Below are positions 1-7,230 of a stretch of 12,251 nt of DNA, one piece after another. Below the pieces are notes generated by a model, which worked only from the letters and a program-made list of their open reading frames with translations, was not told where the DNA came from and searched no databases. The stretch spans positions 1 through 12,251 of the forward strand of contig CAMOGR010000150.1 in assembly GCA_946614205.1 (NCBI GenBank). The letters are read 5' to 3'. Made by a program: the position numbers and the translations under genes. Source of the DNA: an uncultured Bacteroidales bacterium. Its GTDB lineage: Bacteria > Bacteroidota > Bacteroidia > Bacteroidales > UBA932. Each line of letters begins with the position of its first letter. Position 1 is the first letter of the stretch.

Positions 1-1276
1 CCTTGACCTTGTTGTACTTGAAAGTATAGGCGGTGTTAGCTTCCACGGTGATGTTGGAGATGCACATCCATGAATCGTTGACGGTTGCAGGAAGTCTCAC
101 GTAAGCCGGGGTGACGCCGCAGTCGGGGTAGCGCGCAGCAATGTTTGCAGCTGCGGTCGATGCCTGGATGGAAGCGTTTCCGAAGACGGAGTATGCGTAG
201 TCGGCGGCATGGGCGGCTACGGCAGTGTTGAGGCCGGCCTTCCCGTATGAAGGAACGTTTGCAGTGGTCACGGAATTGGCTGCGAAGGTCTCGGTAAACA
301 CTGCATATTCAGGTCTGGTGTATCTGAGTGAAGCGGTGTTGTAAGTCCCTGCCGTAAAGGACATTGCGGAAGACATTTTCTTTTCGAGCTCAAGCACTCC
401 GAGGCTTCCTGAGATGGTGAGCTTTATCGTGCCGCCTGCAGGAATGGTGAAGGGGGCGACCACCATGTAGAGGTCGACGGAAGCACCGTTGGCGATGGTT
501 TCATCTGTGGCTACGTATTCCGGGGCCTCCTGGGTGCCAACATTCTTGACCACCTTGAGGTCGCAGGTATATGCCTTCTGACCACCCATCTGGGATGCGT
601 CGAGCGACGGTGCCGTTGAGGCATCTCCCCAGTTCATGGTGAATGAGCCGGTGATATAGCTGCTGCCAGCGGTGGCGTCGAGTTTGAGCCCGGTAATCGC
701 CGCGGGTTCTCCGGTGTTGTTGGTCACCGTGAATTTGAGCAGGGTGCAGACATGGTGCAGGGCGATGGCGGGGGCAGTGCCGTCGGCCACTCCCAATGCC
801 TTGCCTGCCATGAGGTCATAACCTGCAATGTGGTGGTTGGAATTGTAGCCTACTTGCTGGGGAGCCAGTGCGACGGTGTAACCTTTCGTTCCGCCGGGCT
901 TCGCACCATACTGCATCCAGGGATAGCAGGCGTACCAGTCATAGGAGCTTTCTCCGCTCACGAGACTCTTGCCTGTCTCGGAAGCGTCCTTGATGAACTT
1001 GCCGTCGGCAGGCGTACCGTCGATGACGAACTTGCAGTTGTCGGAGAAGGCGGAGCCGCCTGCAGCGACGTTGAATACCGAGAGATTGTCTTTCTCTGCC
1101 CAGGAGACGCTCCAGTCGGAACCGAGCGTGGTCTTAGTGGCAGCCTCGTAGGCAAAGAGAGCCGGGGCGGGAGCGGGAATCTCGTTTGAGGGGGCGGGGA
1201 TGTCGGTCTTGTTGCAAGAAGCCAGAACCGCAGTGGCGGCAGCAGCCGCGAAGATAATGAACATGTTCTTTTTCAT
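1..1276 (-). CDS. Fimbrillin-like lipoprotein, 3' end outside window
   Basis: An open frame of 425 codons starts at the ATG at 1276 and runs off the left edge without a stop. The N-terminus is a lipoprotein signal: MKKN, a long Ala-rich hydrophobic stretch, then LASC with the lipidated Cys at about residue 21. Next comes a Pro/Ala-rich linker and the ATKTTLG...VSWAEKDNLSVFN pattern, which I recognise from fimbrillin-like (Mfa/FimA-type) proteins of Bacteroidales. The fimbrillin-like part seems to end near residue 320 after an AGTYNTASLRYT strand. A new segment starting AVFTETFAANSV and continuing through NDSWMCISNITVEANTAYTF resembles a galactose-binding or choice-of-anchor beta-sandwich, but it is incomplete. 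The gene lies 13 bases after the small gene at 1290-1439 and is probably in the same transcript. Its role is unknown; an outer-surface adhesin or glycan-binding protein is the likeliest inference. Lipoprotein status is well supported, the fimbrillin assignment moderately so. Confidence 0.8.
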   Translation of the reverse strand, partial: MKKNMFIIFAAAAATAVLASCNKTDIPAPSNEIPAPAPALFAYEAATKTTLGSDWSVSWAEKDNLSVFNVAAGGSAFSDNCKFVIDGTPADGKFIKDASETGKSLVSGESSYDWYACYPWMQYGAKPGGTKGYTVALAPQQVGYNSNHHIAGYDLMAGKALGVADGTAPAIALHHVCTLLKFTVTNNTGEPAAITGLKLDATAGSSYITGSFTMNWGDASTAPSLDASQMGGQKAYTCDLKVVKNVGTQEAPEYVATDETIANGASVDLYMVVAPFTIPAGGTIKLTISGSLGVLELEKKMSSAMSFTAGTYNTASLRYTRPEYAVFTETFAANSVTTANVPSYGKAGLNTAVAAHAADYAYSVFGNASIQASTAAANIAARYPDCGVTPAYVRLPATVNDSWMCISNITVEANTAYTFKYNKVK

Positions 1277-1289
1277 AAGGCGTCTTGTT

Positions 1290-1439
1290 TTAAGCGTTCC
1301 ACCAATCCTGGTTGCCCGATTCCCAGTCAACGGGTTCGGGGAATTGAAGGTCTTCGCTGGCTGCGAAAACCTGGTTGCAGATTTCTTCGGCCACCTCGCT
1401 GAGGGGGGCCTGGTAATCCGGATGTTTTACTCTTTTCAT
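1290..1439 (-). CDS. Small protein of 49 residues, unknown function
   Basis: The ATG at 1439 lies 5 bases after the stop of the GH3 fusion gene, and the TAA is at 1290-1292, just before the fimbrillin-like gene. The open frame extends further upstream, but that extension overlaps the fusion gene in another frame, so I take the ATG at 1439 (MKRVKHPDYQAP...) as the start. The protein has a basic start, a YxxP motif near residue 9, an acidic middle with one Cys (residue 21), and a Trp-rich acidic tail ending DWESGNQDWWNA. It has no clear signal peptide or membrane segment. From memory, many Bacteroidales have short genes with a basic start, a YxxP motif and an acidic or aromatic tail next to fimbrillin-like or PUL genes, with no known function. 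Tight packing and exact fit between two genes support it being real. No function is proposed. Confidence 0.65.
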   Translation of the reverse strand: MKRVKHPDYQAPLSEVAEEICNQVFAASEDLQFPEPVDWESGNQDWWNA

Positions 1440-1444
1440 AATGG

Positions 1445-4400
1445 TTATCTGGTGTTGAATGTTAATATTTGTCCGTCTTGTAAAAGTCTTTCTTTCAGTG
1501 TGTCGTAATCTACGTCCTGAACTCCGCATCCCTCGTCGAGCGCGATGCATGCGGCTGTGGCCGCGCTTTGCCCAAGTACCATGTACTGCGGCTCCATGCG
1601 CAGGGAGCTGTATGCCACGTGAGAGGCCGACAGGCAAACGGTCACAAGCAGGTTGCCGCATTCGAATTCCCGGGGCGTGATGGCTCCGTAGGCTATCGGG
1701 TAGGGTTTGAGAGCCTGGAACATCGTGCCCTCGCGTTTCAGGACGCCGTCTTCGACAAGCGTCGAGACATAGTGACAGTCGAGGGGATAGGAACCGAGCC
1801 CTATGCTGCACGGGGCGTCCTCACGGCCCTCCTTCACCACGTTTTTCTCCGTCATCACGAAGGCTCCCTTCATCCTGCGGGCTTCGCGTACGTAGATCTG
1901 GTAAGGCATGTTGCCGTTGTCGGTGAATTCGTCGGCTGCAAGTCCCCAGCGTAGCATTTCGGTGCGCAGGCGTTCCGGCACCCTTTCGTCGTGGCCGAGG
2001 AACCACAGGAGTCCGAGGGCGTAGTCCCTGTGCTCCTTCTCCATCGCCGCGCGCACGGCATAACTCCCTTCAGGATAGGCGAAACTGCCCCCGAACATGT
2101 CCAGGTGGTTGGTGTCGGTCTTGCGGTTTGGCATGGGAGTGAAGGTGATGATTTCCTTGAGCTGTATATCGGGTTTGTACTGAATCTGGGCGAGCCTCAT
2201 CAGGTAGTAGTCGGGATTGTATGACGAAGGCTTCTCAACCGGAACGGAGTTCTGCGGGTCGTCGGTAAGCGTGAGCCTGTAGCAATAGGCCTGCGTGCGA
2301 GAGTCAGCCTCGCCGTTTGCTCCCCAGGGCCCGGCATCCACGAGAGGCAGCAGCCTTCCGTCCTTCCAGGGACTCAGGGCCGACAGTGAAGGGTCGGCTT
2401 CGTGCTGGATGCGGATTCCGGCAAACTCTTCGCCGTATTCCGACTTGCTCTCGCGTCCGACGATATAGCTCACTCCCGCGGCGGCCATGAGGTCGCCCTC
2501 GTAGGAGGCGTCGATGAACATGCCGGCACTTACGGCCGTACCGTTGTCGAGCCGTATGCTTTCTATGCGGCCGTCCTGTTTGGAAACGGCCTGCGGACAT
2601 TCCTCCAGACGCGCCCCTGCGATAATCTTTACGCCGGCCTCCTGCAGCATGTCCAGCATGATTTTCTCGGCGACCTTCGACTCATATACCCATTGGATGC
2701 GGCGGTCGTCGTTCTTCCCGGTATAAGTGCGCTTGCGGGTCGACTGCATGAACTCGTCCCGGGTCTGGTTCCGCCAGACGGCCGGGTTGCAGTAGTATTC
2801 GTATATGCGGCCGTAGAATTCGGCGGTAATGCCCCCTATGCAGGCATGTTTGTTCATGTCCGTGGCGGTAAGTCCCGATGTGACCATGCCTCCCACGTGC
2901 TTCAGCGGCGATACGAGGGTGACGTTCTTTCCCATTCTGGCGGCCTGGATTGCGGCGATGCAGCCGCTGGCGCTGCCTCCGTAGACACAAAGGTCGCAGG
3001 ACTCTTCGGAGTAGTCGCGTACGGTGAATCCGAATGTCTTGCTGCACGAGGCAAGGTCGGGGTCGGAGCAGTCGGCGACAAGCACTTCGAAGCCTCCGGG
3101 GCTGACTTCGTACTTGCAGTCTGCGTTGTGGTATCCCAGTTCCGATACGGGAATGCTGAACTGCAGCACCCTGCCCTCTCCGGCCTCAAGATGCACTTTT
3201 CTGAATGCCTTGAGCTCCTTGACGGGCCTGCTCACCGAGGCGTAACGGTCTGTTACATACACCTGTACCACTTCTTTTCCTGCCCGGGTCCCGGTGTTGC
3301 GGAGCGTTATGCCGAAGCGAAGGGTGTCGCCGACGCCGAGTACTCCGGACTCGACCGAAGGCTCGCCGAGCTCGAAGGAAGTATAGCTGAGTCCGTATCC
3401 GAACGGCAGCAGGGGTTTCGTTCCCGCATCCAGGTACCGGCAGTCATGGCCGAGGACCGACTGCTTGGCGGAACGGGGAATCTCGTCCAGGCTGCCGACG
3501 GCCCTCTTGTTGACGCCGGAGCGCCCCGTGCGGAGCTCATTGTAATAAATGGGAATCTGTCCTGCCGTCTTTGGAAAGGTTATCGGCAGTTTCCCGGAAG
3601 GGTTGCATTCTCCGAAGACAATTTCGGCAAGGGCTTCCCCGCCCATGGTGCCAGGATGGAACTGATACAGCACCGCGTTGCAAGCGTCGAGCTCCTCGCC
3701 TATGGTCGTGGCTCGTCCTGCCATCACTGTGGCTATCAATGGCTTGCCGAGGGAAGAAAGGAACTTGACATACTCCGTCTGGGCTCCTTTGAGACTTATG
3801 TCCGCAAGGCTGTGGGCCTCGCCGGACAGAATCTGCTCTTCGCCGAGGCATACCAGAATGACGTCGGCCTTGCGTGCGAGCCTGCGGACATCTTTCCAGC
3901 CGCCCGTATTCTTGTCCCGGCTGTACTCCAGCCCAGGGGCATACAGCACCTTGAGATTCTTGTCGGCACGCGCTGCGAAAGCCGCACGCGGCGTGACGGT
4001 CAGGGTGGTGTCTCCGTCCATGTCCCAAGTCCCGAGCTGGTCGTAAGCGGCGTCGGACATGGGCCCTGTCACCAGGATGGTAAGCTTCCCGGAAGCATCG
4101 AGCGGAAGGGTACCGTCGTTTTTGAGCAGCACGGCGCTTTCCCTGGCGCCGCGAAGGGCTACGTCAAGGTGCCCGGGACTTCCGGCACTGCGGGTAAGCG
4201 TTTGTGTATATGGATGTTCGAAAAGTCCGAGCCGGTACTTGAGCCGGAGCGTGTTCCTCACTGCATTGTCCAGGTCCTCCATGCTCACGGCGCCTTCAGA
4301 GACAAGTGTTCCAAGATGGGAGACGAAGACCTTCGACTGCATGTCCATGTCGGAACCGCAGTTCAGGCCAAGGCGCGCCGCGTCCTTCTTGGAACTTGCG

Positions 4401-5257
4401 ATTCCATGGTTGGTGAGCTGCCCGATCGAGCCGTAGTCGCTCACCACGAGGCCGTCCCAGCCCCATTCGCCACGCACCACGTCGCGCAGCAGCCACCTGT
4501 TGGCGCTCACCTGCAGGCCGTCGTTGTCCTGGAAAGAGGTCATTACCGAGGCGCAGCCGTTCTGCATGACGTATTTGAAGGGGACCAGATATGTGTCCCG
4601 CAGCTCCCTTTCCGTAAGGTCGGTACCGTTGTAGTCACGGCCTCCGCGTGCTGCTCCGTAGCCTACGAAATGCTTTGCGCATGCGGCAATTGACAGGGGC
4701 GAGGACAGACTGTCTCCCTGGAAACCCCGTACCATGGCAAGTCCGAACACGCTGCCCAGCAGCGCATCTTCGCCGAAAGACTCTGCGATGCGTCCCCAGC
4801 GGGAGTCGCGACTCACGTCTATCATCGGAGCGAATCCCCAGCGGATTCCTGCCTCGGTGGCTTCTACCGCCGCCATGCGGGCTCCTTCTTCGATGAGTTC
4901 TTCATTCCACCCGGCGGCCTGGCCCAGGGGAATTGGCATCATGGTCTTGAATCCGTGAATCACGTCCCGGCTGAAGATGATGGGGATTCCGCAGCGGCTT
5001 TCTTCCACCGCTATCCTCTGCAGGCGGTCCACCTCTGCCGGGTCGACGATGTTCATTAGCGACGACACCATGCCGGCGCGTATCTGCGCTTCGAGCCGGG
5101 CCATGTCCATGCGGCCGTCGAGCTGGTTGAGCTGGCCTATTTTTTCCTGCAGGCTCATCCGGGCAAGCTTTTCTTCGATGAAAACCTGCTCCGGAGTCTG
5201 GGCCCACGCAGCCGCTGCGAGAGCGATTGCCGAAAATATGGAAATCAGTCTTTTCAT
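1445..5257 (-). CDS. Secreted GH3 beta-glycosidase fused to FAD-dependent oxidoreductase
   Basis: This 1270-residue protein joins two complete enzymes. Residues 1-19 are a Sec signal peptide with an AWA|Q cleavage site, so the product is probably soluble in the periplasm. Residues 25-620 are a BglX-type GH3: substrate-binding Asp98 (FSRD), Arg156, Lys195-His196 (KHFVGYGA), nucleophile Asp274 in VVSDY, and likely acid/base Glu480 in SGEAHSLADI, which aligns with HEASSRTDI of BglX from memory. Residues 620-745 are the usual GH3 fibronectin-III-like domain. From residue 755 an FAD_oxidored (PF12831-like) domain begins with the Rossmann motif VYGGSASG, followed by KHVGGMVTSGL, YEGDLMAAAGVSY, REARRMKG and CLSASHVAY...RMEP. 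GH3 proteins normally end after the fibronectin-like domain, so the extra 515 residues are unusual. The start overlaps the preceding oxidoreductase gene by 4 bases (ATGA). The GH3 should cleave terminal beta-linked sugars; the substrate of the FAD module is unknown. Confidence 0.95.
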   Translation of the reverse strand: MKRLISIFSAIALAAAAWAQTPEQVFIEEKLARMSLQEKIGQLNQLDGRMDMARLEAQIRAGMVSSLMNIVDPAEVDRLQRIAVEESRCGIPIIFSRDVIHGFKTMMPIPLGQAAGWNEELIEEGARMAAVEATEAGIRWGFAPMIDVSRDSRWGRIAESFGEDALLGSVFGLAMVRGFQGDSLSSPLSIAACAKHFVGYGAARGGRDYNGTDLTERELRDTYLVPFKYVMQNGCASVMTSFQDNDGLQVSANRWLLRDVVRGEWGWDGLVVSDYGSIGQLTNHGIASSKKDAARLGLNCGSDMDMQSKVFVSHLGTLVSEGAVSMEDLDNAVRNTLRLKYRLGLFEHPYTQTLTRSAGSPGHLDVALRGARESAVLLKNDGTLPLDASGKLTILVTGPMSDAAYDQLGTWDMDGDTTLTVTPRAAFAARADKNLKVLYAPGLEYSRDKNTGGWKDVRRLARKADVILVCLGEEQILSGEAHSLADISLKGAQTEYVKFLSSLGKPLIATVMAGRATTIGEELDACNAVLYQFHPGTMGGEALAEIVFGECNPSGKLPITFPKTAGQIPIYYNELRTGRSGVNKRAVGSLDEIPRSAKQSVLGHDCRYLDAGTKPLLPFGYGLSYTSFELGEPSVESGVLGVGDTLRFGITLRNTGTRAGKEVVQVYVTDRYASVSRPVKELKAFRKVHLEAGEGRVLQFSIPVSELGYHNADCKYEVSPGGFEVLVADCSDPDLASCSKTFGFTVRDYSEESCDLCVYGGSASGCIAAIQAARMGKNVTLVSPLKHVGGMVTSGLTATDMNKHACIGGITAEFYGRIYEYYCNPAVWRNQTRDEFMQSTRKRTYTGKNDDRRIQWVYESKVAEKIMLDMLQEAGVKIIAGARLEECPQAVSKQDGRIESIRLDNGTAVSAGMFIDASYEGDLMAAAGVSYIVGRESKSEYGEEFAGIRIQHEADPSLSALSPWKDGRLLPLVDAGPWGANGEADSRTQAYCYRLTLTDDPQNSVPVEKPSSYNPDYYLMRLAQIQYKPDIQLKEIITFTPMPNRKTDTNHLDMFGGSFAYPEGSYAVRAAMEKEHRDYALGLLWFLGHDERVPERLRTEMLRWGLAADEFTDNGNMPYQIYVREARRMKGAFVMTEKNVVKEGREDAPCSIGLGSYPLDCHYVSTLVEDGVLKREGTMFQALKPYPIAYGAITPREFECGNLLVTVCLSASHVAYSSLRMEPQYMVLGQSAATAACIALDEGCGVQDVDYDTLKERLLQDGQILTFNTR
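5254..5257 (-). other. ATGA start/stop overlap
   Basis: The TGA stop of the stand-alone oxidoreductase and the ATG of the GH3 fusion share bases, reading ATGA on the minus strand. Such overlaps usually mean translational coupling, here between the two genes that carry FAD modules. Confidence 0.85.
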
Positions 5258-7230
5258 TTCTTTATCAGTAAGATGGCATCCGCCCTCGAAGGCTTGCCGC
5301 TGTCGCCTCTGCGTACGCTCAGCCTCGCCGGGGTGCCGCCGTCAAAACGGAAATCTCCTATATGGAACCATTCGCCGGAGGTCTGCCCGACGACGGAATG
5401 CTCGTCCATGTTGAAGCTCACGTCCGTAGCGGAGTCTCCTACGGTCATGGTGAAACAGGTTATCCGGTCGAGCCCTCCGCGCATCTGCTGGTAGCTGTAG
5501 ACTGCATATTCGCCGTCCAGGCTCTCCGGGAGAGTGTAGACAAGGCTGTCTTCGTCCGAGGACTTTTTGCTCTCCAGGTACGAAGGTCCGTATCCGGTAC
5601 GCCCGCGCACCCTGGTCCACGAGCCCGTGAATTCCACGCCCTCGGAGGTGTCGTCGATGAGGATTTCCGGCTCGCTGCCGTCCAGGTACGGGTCTTCGGA
5701 AAGGATGGACTGCAGAGCCTTGACGTCGATGTCCTGCACTGCGCGGCCGGTATCGGCGGCGAGGGATGCCGCCACGCCACCGGCCTGTCCGAGCGCCATG
5801 AATACGGGCTCCATCCTTATGGAACCGTAGGCAATGTGGCTCGCGGAAAGGCACACCGGCACGAGCAGGTTGTCGCATTCCTCCCTCCTGGGGGTGATGC
5901 TCCTGTACGAGACCGGGTAGGGATAGCCCCCGGGAATCTCCACGTTGCCTTCGTTCTTGACCATCCATGCTCCGTCTTTCAGGAGTGCGATTCGTTGGCA
6001 GTTGTGGGAATCCATGTTGTACGCGGCCATGGCTACGCCGTCCCAAATCTCGGTTCGCCCTTCGCAGTCGGCCTGGGTGGCTACGTATTCGCCTTTCATT
6101 CGGCGAGCTTCGCGTACGTACAGCTGCGGCGTCCAGTTGCCGTTGAAGGTGTATTCGTCCTTCGGATAACCCCAGCGTAGCATCTGGCTGCGGAGCTCTT
6201 CCGGCACGCGGGGGTCGTGTCCGTAGAAATACAGAAGCCCCTTGGTATAGTCGGTGTGTGCCTTGATTATCGCCTGGCGCTCTTCCCATGAGGCTTCGGG
6301 ATAATCGTAGTTCATTCCTATCATGTCGGTGGAGAAGCCGCCCCGGTTGTTGATGTCGGTCTTGCGGCCCGGCATGTGGCTCCAGATGAAATAGTCATTC
6401 AGGCCGCGCTTGTCGCTCTGGGCCTGAAGGAGCCTGAGCGCAAGCTCGTAGCGGGTGGAGTCGTAACCCTCCGGGCGGGTGATGGGAATCATGTTCTCCA
6501 GGCTGTCCGTCAAACAGATACGATAGTTGTAAGCCTGCACAAGGGTGTCGCCGCTGCCGTCGGGAAGGAGCTCCTGGGGAGATACGCCCCAGACCAGTCC
6601 GCTTGACGGGTCGCCGGGCCGGACGAACGGGTCTATTCCGTCGGGGAACTGGTGCCCCGACAGCAACTGGACTCCGTCCCAGGTCTCGCCGTAAACGTCG
6701 TTGCCTTCGCGGCCTACGGTGTAGGATACCCCGGCCGCTGCCATGAGGTCTCCTTCGTAGGTGCAGTCCAGGAACATCCGGGCGCGTACGGTGCGGGTGT
6801 CCGTCCCGTCGGTGACGGTTATGCTCTCTATGCTGCGTCCCGATTTGGCTGCGCCCTCCAGGCGGTATTGCCGCAGGACGGTTATTCGTCCGTCGTCCAG
6901 ATATCCTTCGAGGATGTCGCGGGCCACGTGGGGCTCGAAGACCCACTGCTCCAGCTTGCCGTAGTGCTCTCCCACACGTCTGTAGAACTGTCTTGCGACA
7001 CCGCTTACGGCCTGCTTGTTGCCTATGTCGGTGTATCCCAGCCCGCCGCTGGTCATGCCTCCGATCTGCATGTCGGGGCTGACGAGGAGCACGTTCTTAC
7101 CCATACGGGCGGCGGAGTATGCCGCAACGACGCCGGAGGCCGTACCGCCGTACACGCATACGTCGTAGCTCCGGCTGCAGGAGAGTGCCGCAAGCACCGC
7201 GGCCGCAATGAGTATCAGTTGCTTTGTCAT
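5254..7230 (-). CDS. Lipoprotein FAD-dependent oxidoreductase with golvesin-like C-terminal domain
   Basis: This 658-residue protein has a lipoprotein signal (AALSC, lipidated Cys18), and the Rossmann fold starts almost at once (YDVCVYGGTASG, residues 22-32). Further family motifs are MQIGGMTSGGLGYTD, CTYEGDLMAAAGVSYTVGRE, MPGRKTDINN, REARRMKG and CLSASHIAYGSIRMEP...LGQAGG near residue 483. These match the PF12831-like FAD oxidoreductases common in Bacteroidota and Planctomycetes. Residues 522-658 form a beta-rich domain resembling the golvesin/xanthan-lyase C-terminal domain (FTGSWTRV, YAVYSYQQM, GEWFHIGDFRF, ADAILLIKK); such proteins are often mislabelled xanthan lyase. No acidic stretch follows Cys18, so it may face the periplasm. 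The module is a clear paralogue of residues 755-1270 of the next gene. It probably oxidises or reduces a sugar or sugar-linked group, but substrate and electron acceptor are unknown. It overlaps both neighbours by 4 bases. Confidence 0.93.
   Translation of the reverse strand: MTKQLILIAAAVLAALSCSRSYDVCVYGGTASGVVAAYSAARMGKNVLLVSPDMQIGGMTSGGLGYTDIGNKQAVSGVARQFYRRVGEHYGKLEQWVFEPHVARDILEGYLDDGRITVLRQYRLEGAAKSGRSIESITVTDGTDTRTVRARMFLDCTYEGDLMAAAGVSYTVGREGNDVYGETWDGVQLLSGHQFPDGIDPFVRPGDPSSGLVWGVSPQELLPDGSGDTLVQAYNYRICLTDSLENMIPITRPEGYDSTRYELALRLLQAQSDKRGLNDYFIWSHMPGRKTDINNRGGFSTDMIGMNYDYPEASWEERQAIIKAHTDYTKGLLYFYGHDPRVPEELRSQMLRWGYPKDEYTFNGNWTPQLYVREARRMKGEYVATQADCEGRTEIWDGVAMAAYNMDSHNCQRIALLKDGAWMVKNEGNVEIPGGYPYPVSYRSITPRREECDNLLVPVCLSASHIAYGSIRMEPVFMALGQAGGVAASLAADTGRAVQDIDVKALQSILSEDPYLDGSEPEILIDDTSEGVEFTGSWTRVRGRTGYGPSYLESKKSSDEDSLVYTLPESLDGEYAVYSYQQMRGGLDRITCFTMTVGDSATDVSFNMDEHSVVGQTSGEWFHIGDFRFDGGTPARLSVRRGDSGKPSRADAILLIKK
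7227..7230 (-). other. ATGA start/stop overlap
   Basis: The TGA stop of the glycan-binding lipoprotein and the ATG of the oxidoreductase overlap as ATGA on the minus strand, suggesting coupled translation. Confidence 0.85.

Noticed and set aside
752..1189. A 145-codon plus-strand frame at the left end.
   Set aside because: It is antisense to the fimbrillin-like lipoprotein, whose signal peptide and domain pattern are clear.
1440..1811. Upstream extension of the 49-residue gene to 173 codons.
   Set aside because: The extension overlaps the conserved end of the fusion gene in another frame and is low-complexity and Arg-rich; the ATG at 1439 fits the operon spacing.
2950..3050. The GH3 fusion as an assembly error joining two genes.
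   Set aside because: The frame is continuous, there is no duplicated or low-complexity sequence at the joint, and the FAD half has no leftover signal peptide. Read coverage would still be needed to exclude it fully.
2402..4693. A 763-codon open frame on the plus strand opposite the GH3 fusion gene.
   Set aside because: It lies wholly antisense to a gene with clear catalytic motifs. Its translation shows no recognisable domain, and long antisense frames are expected with GC-rich codon use.
5342..6289. A 315-codon minus-strand frame inside the oxidoreductase gene.
   Set aside because: It is out of frame with a well-supported gene, and its Arg/Pro-rich composition is typical of a shifted reading of GC-rich coding DNA.
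5254..7230. Xanthan lyase as the function of the oxidoreductase gene.
   Set aside because: That label usually comes from the golvesin-like C-terminal domain alone. The catalytic part is an FAD-binding Rossmann fold, not a polysaccharide lyase.
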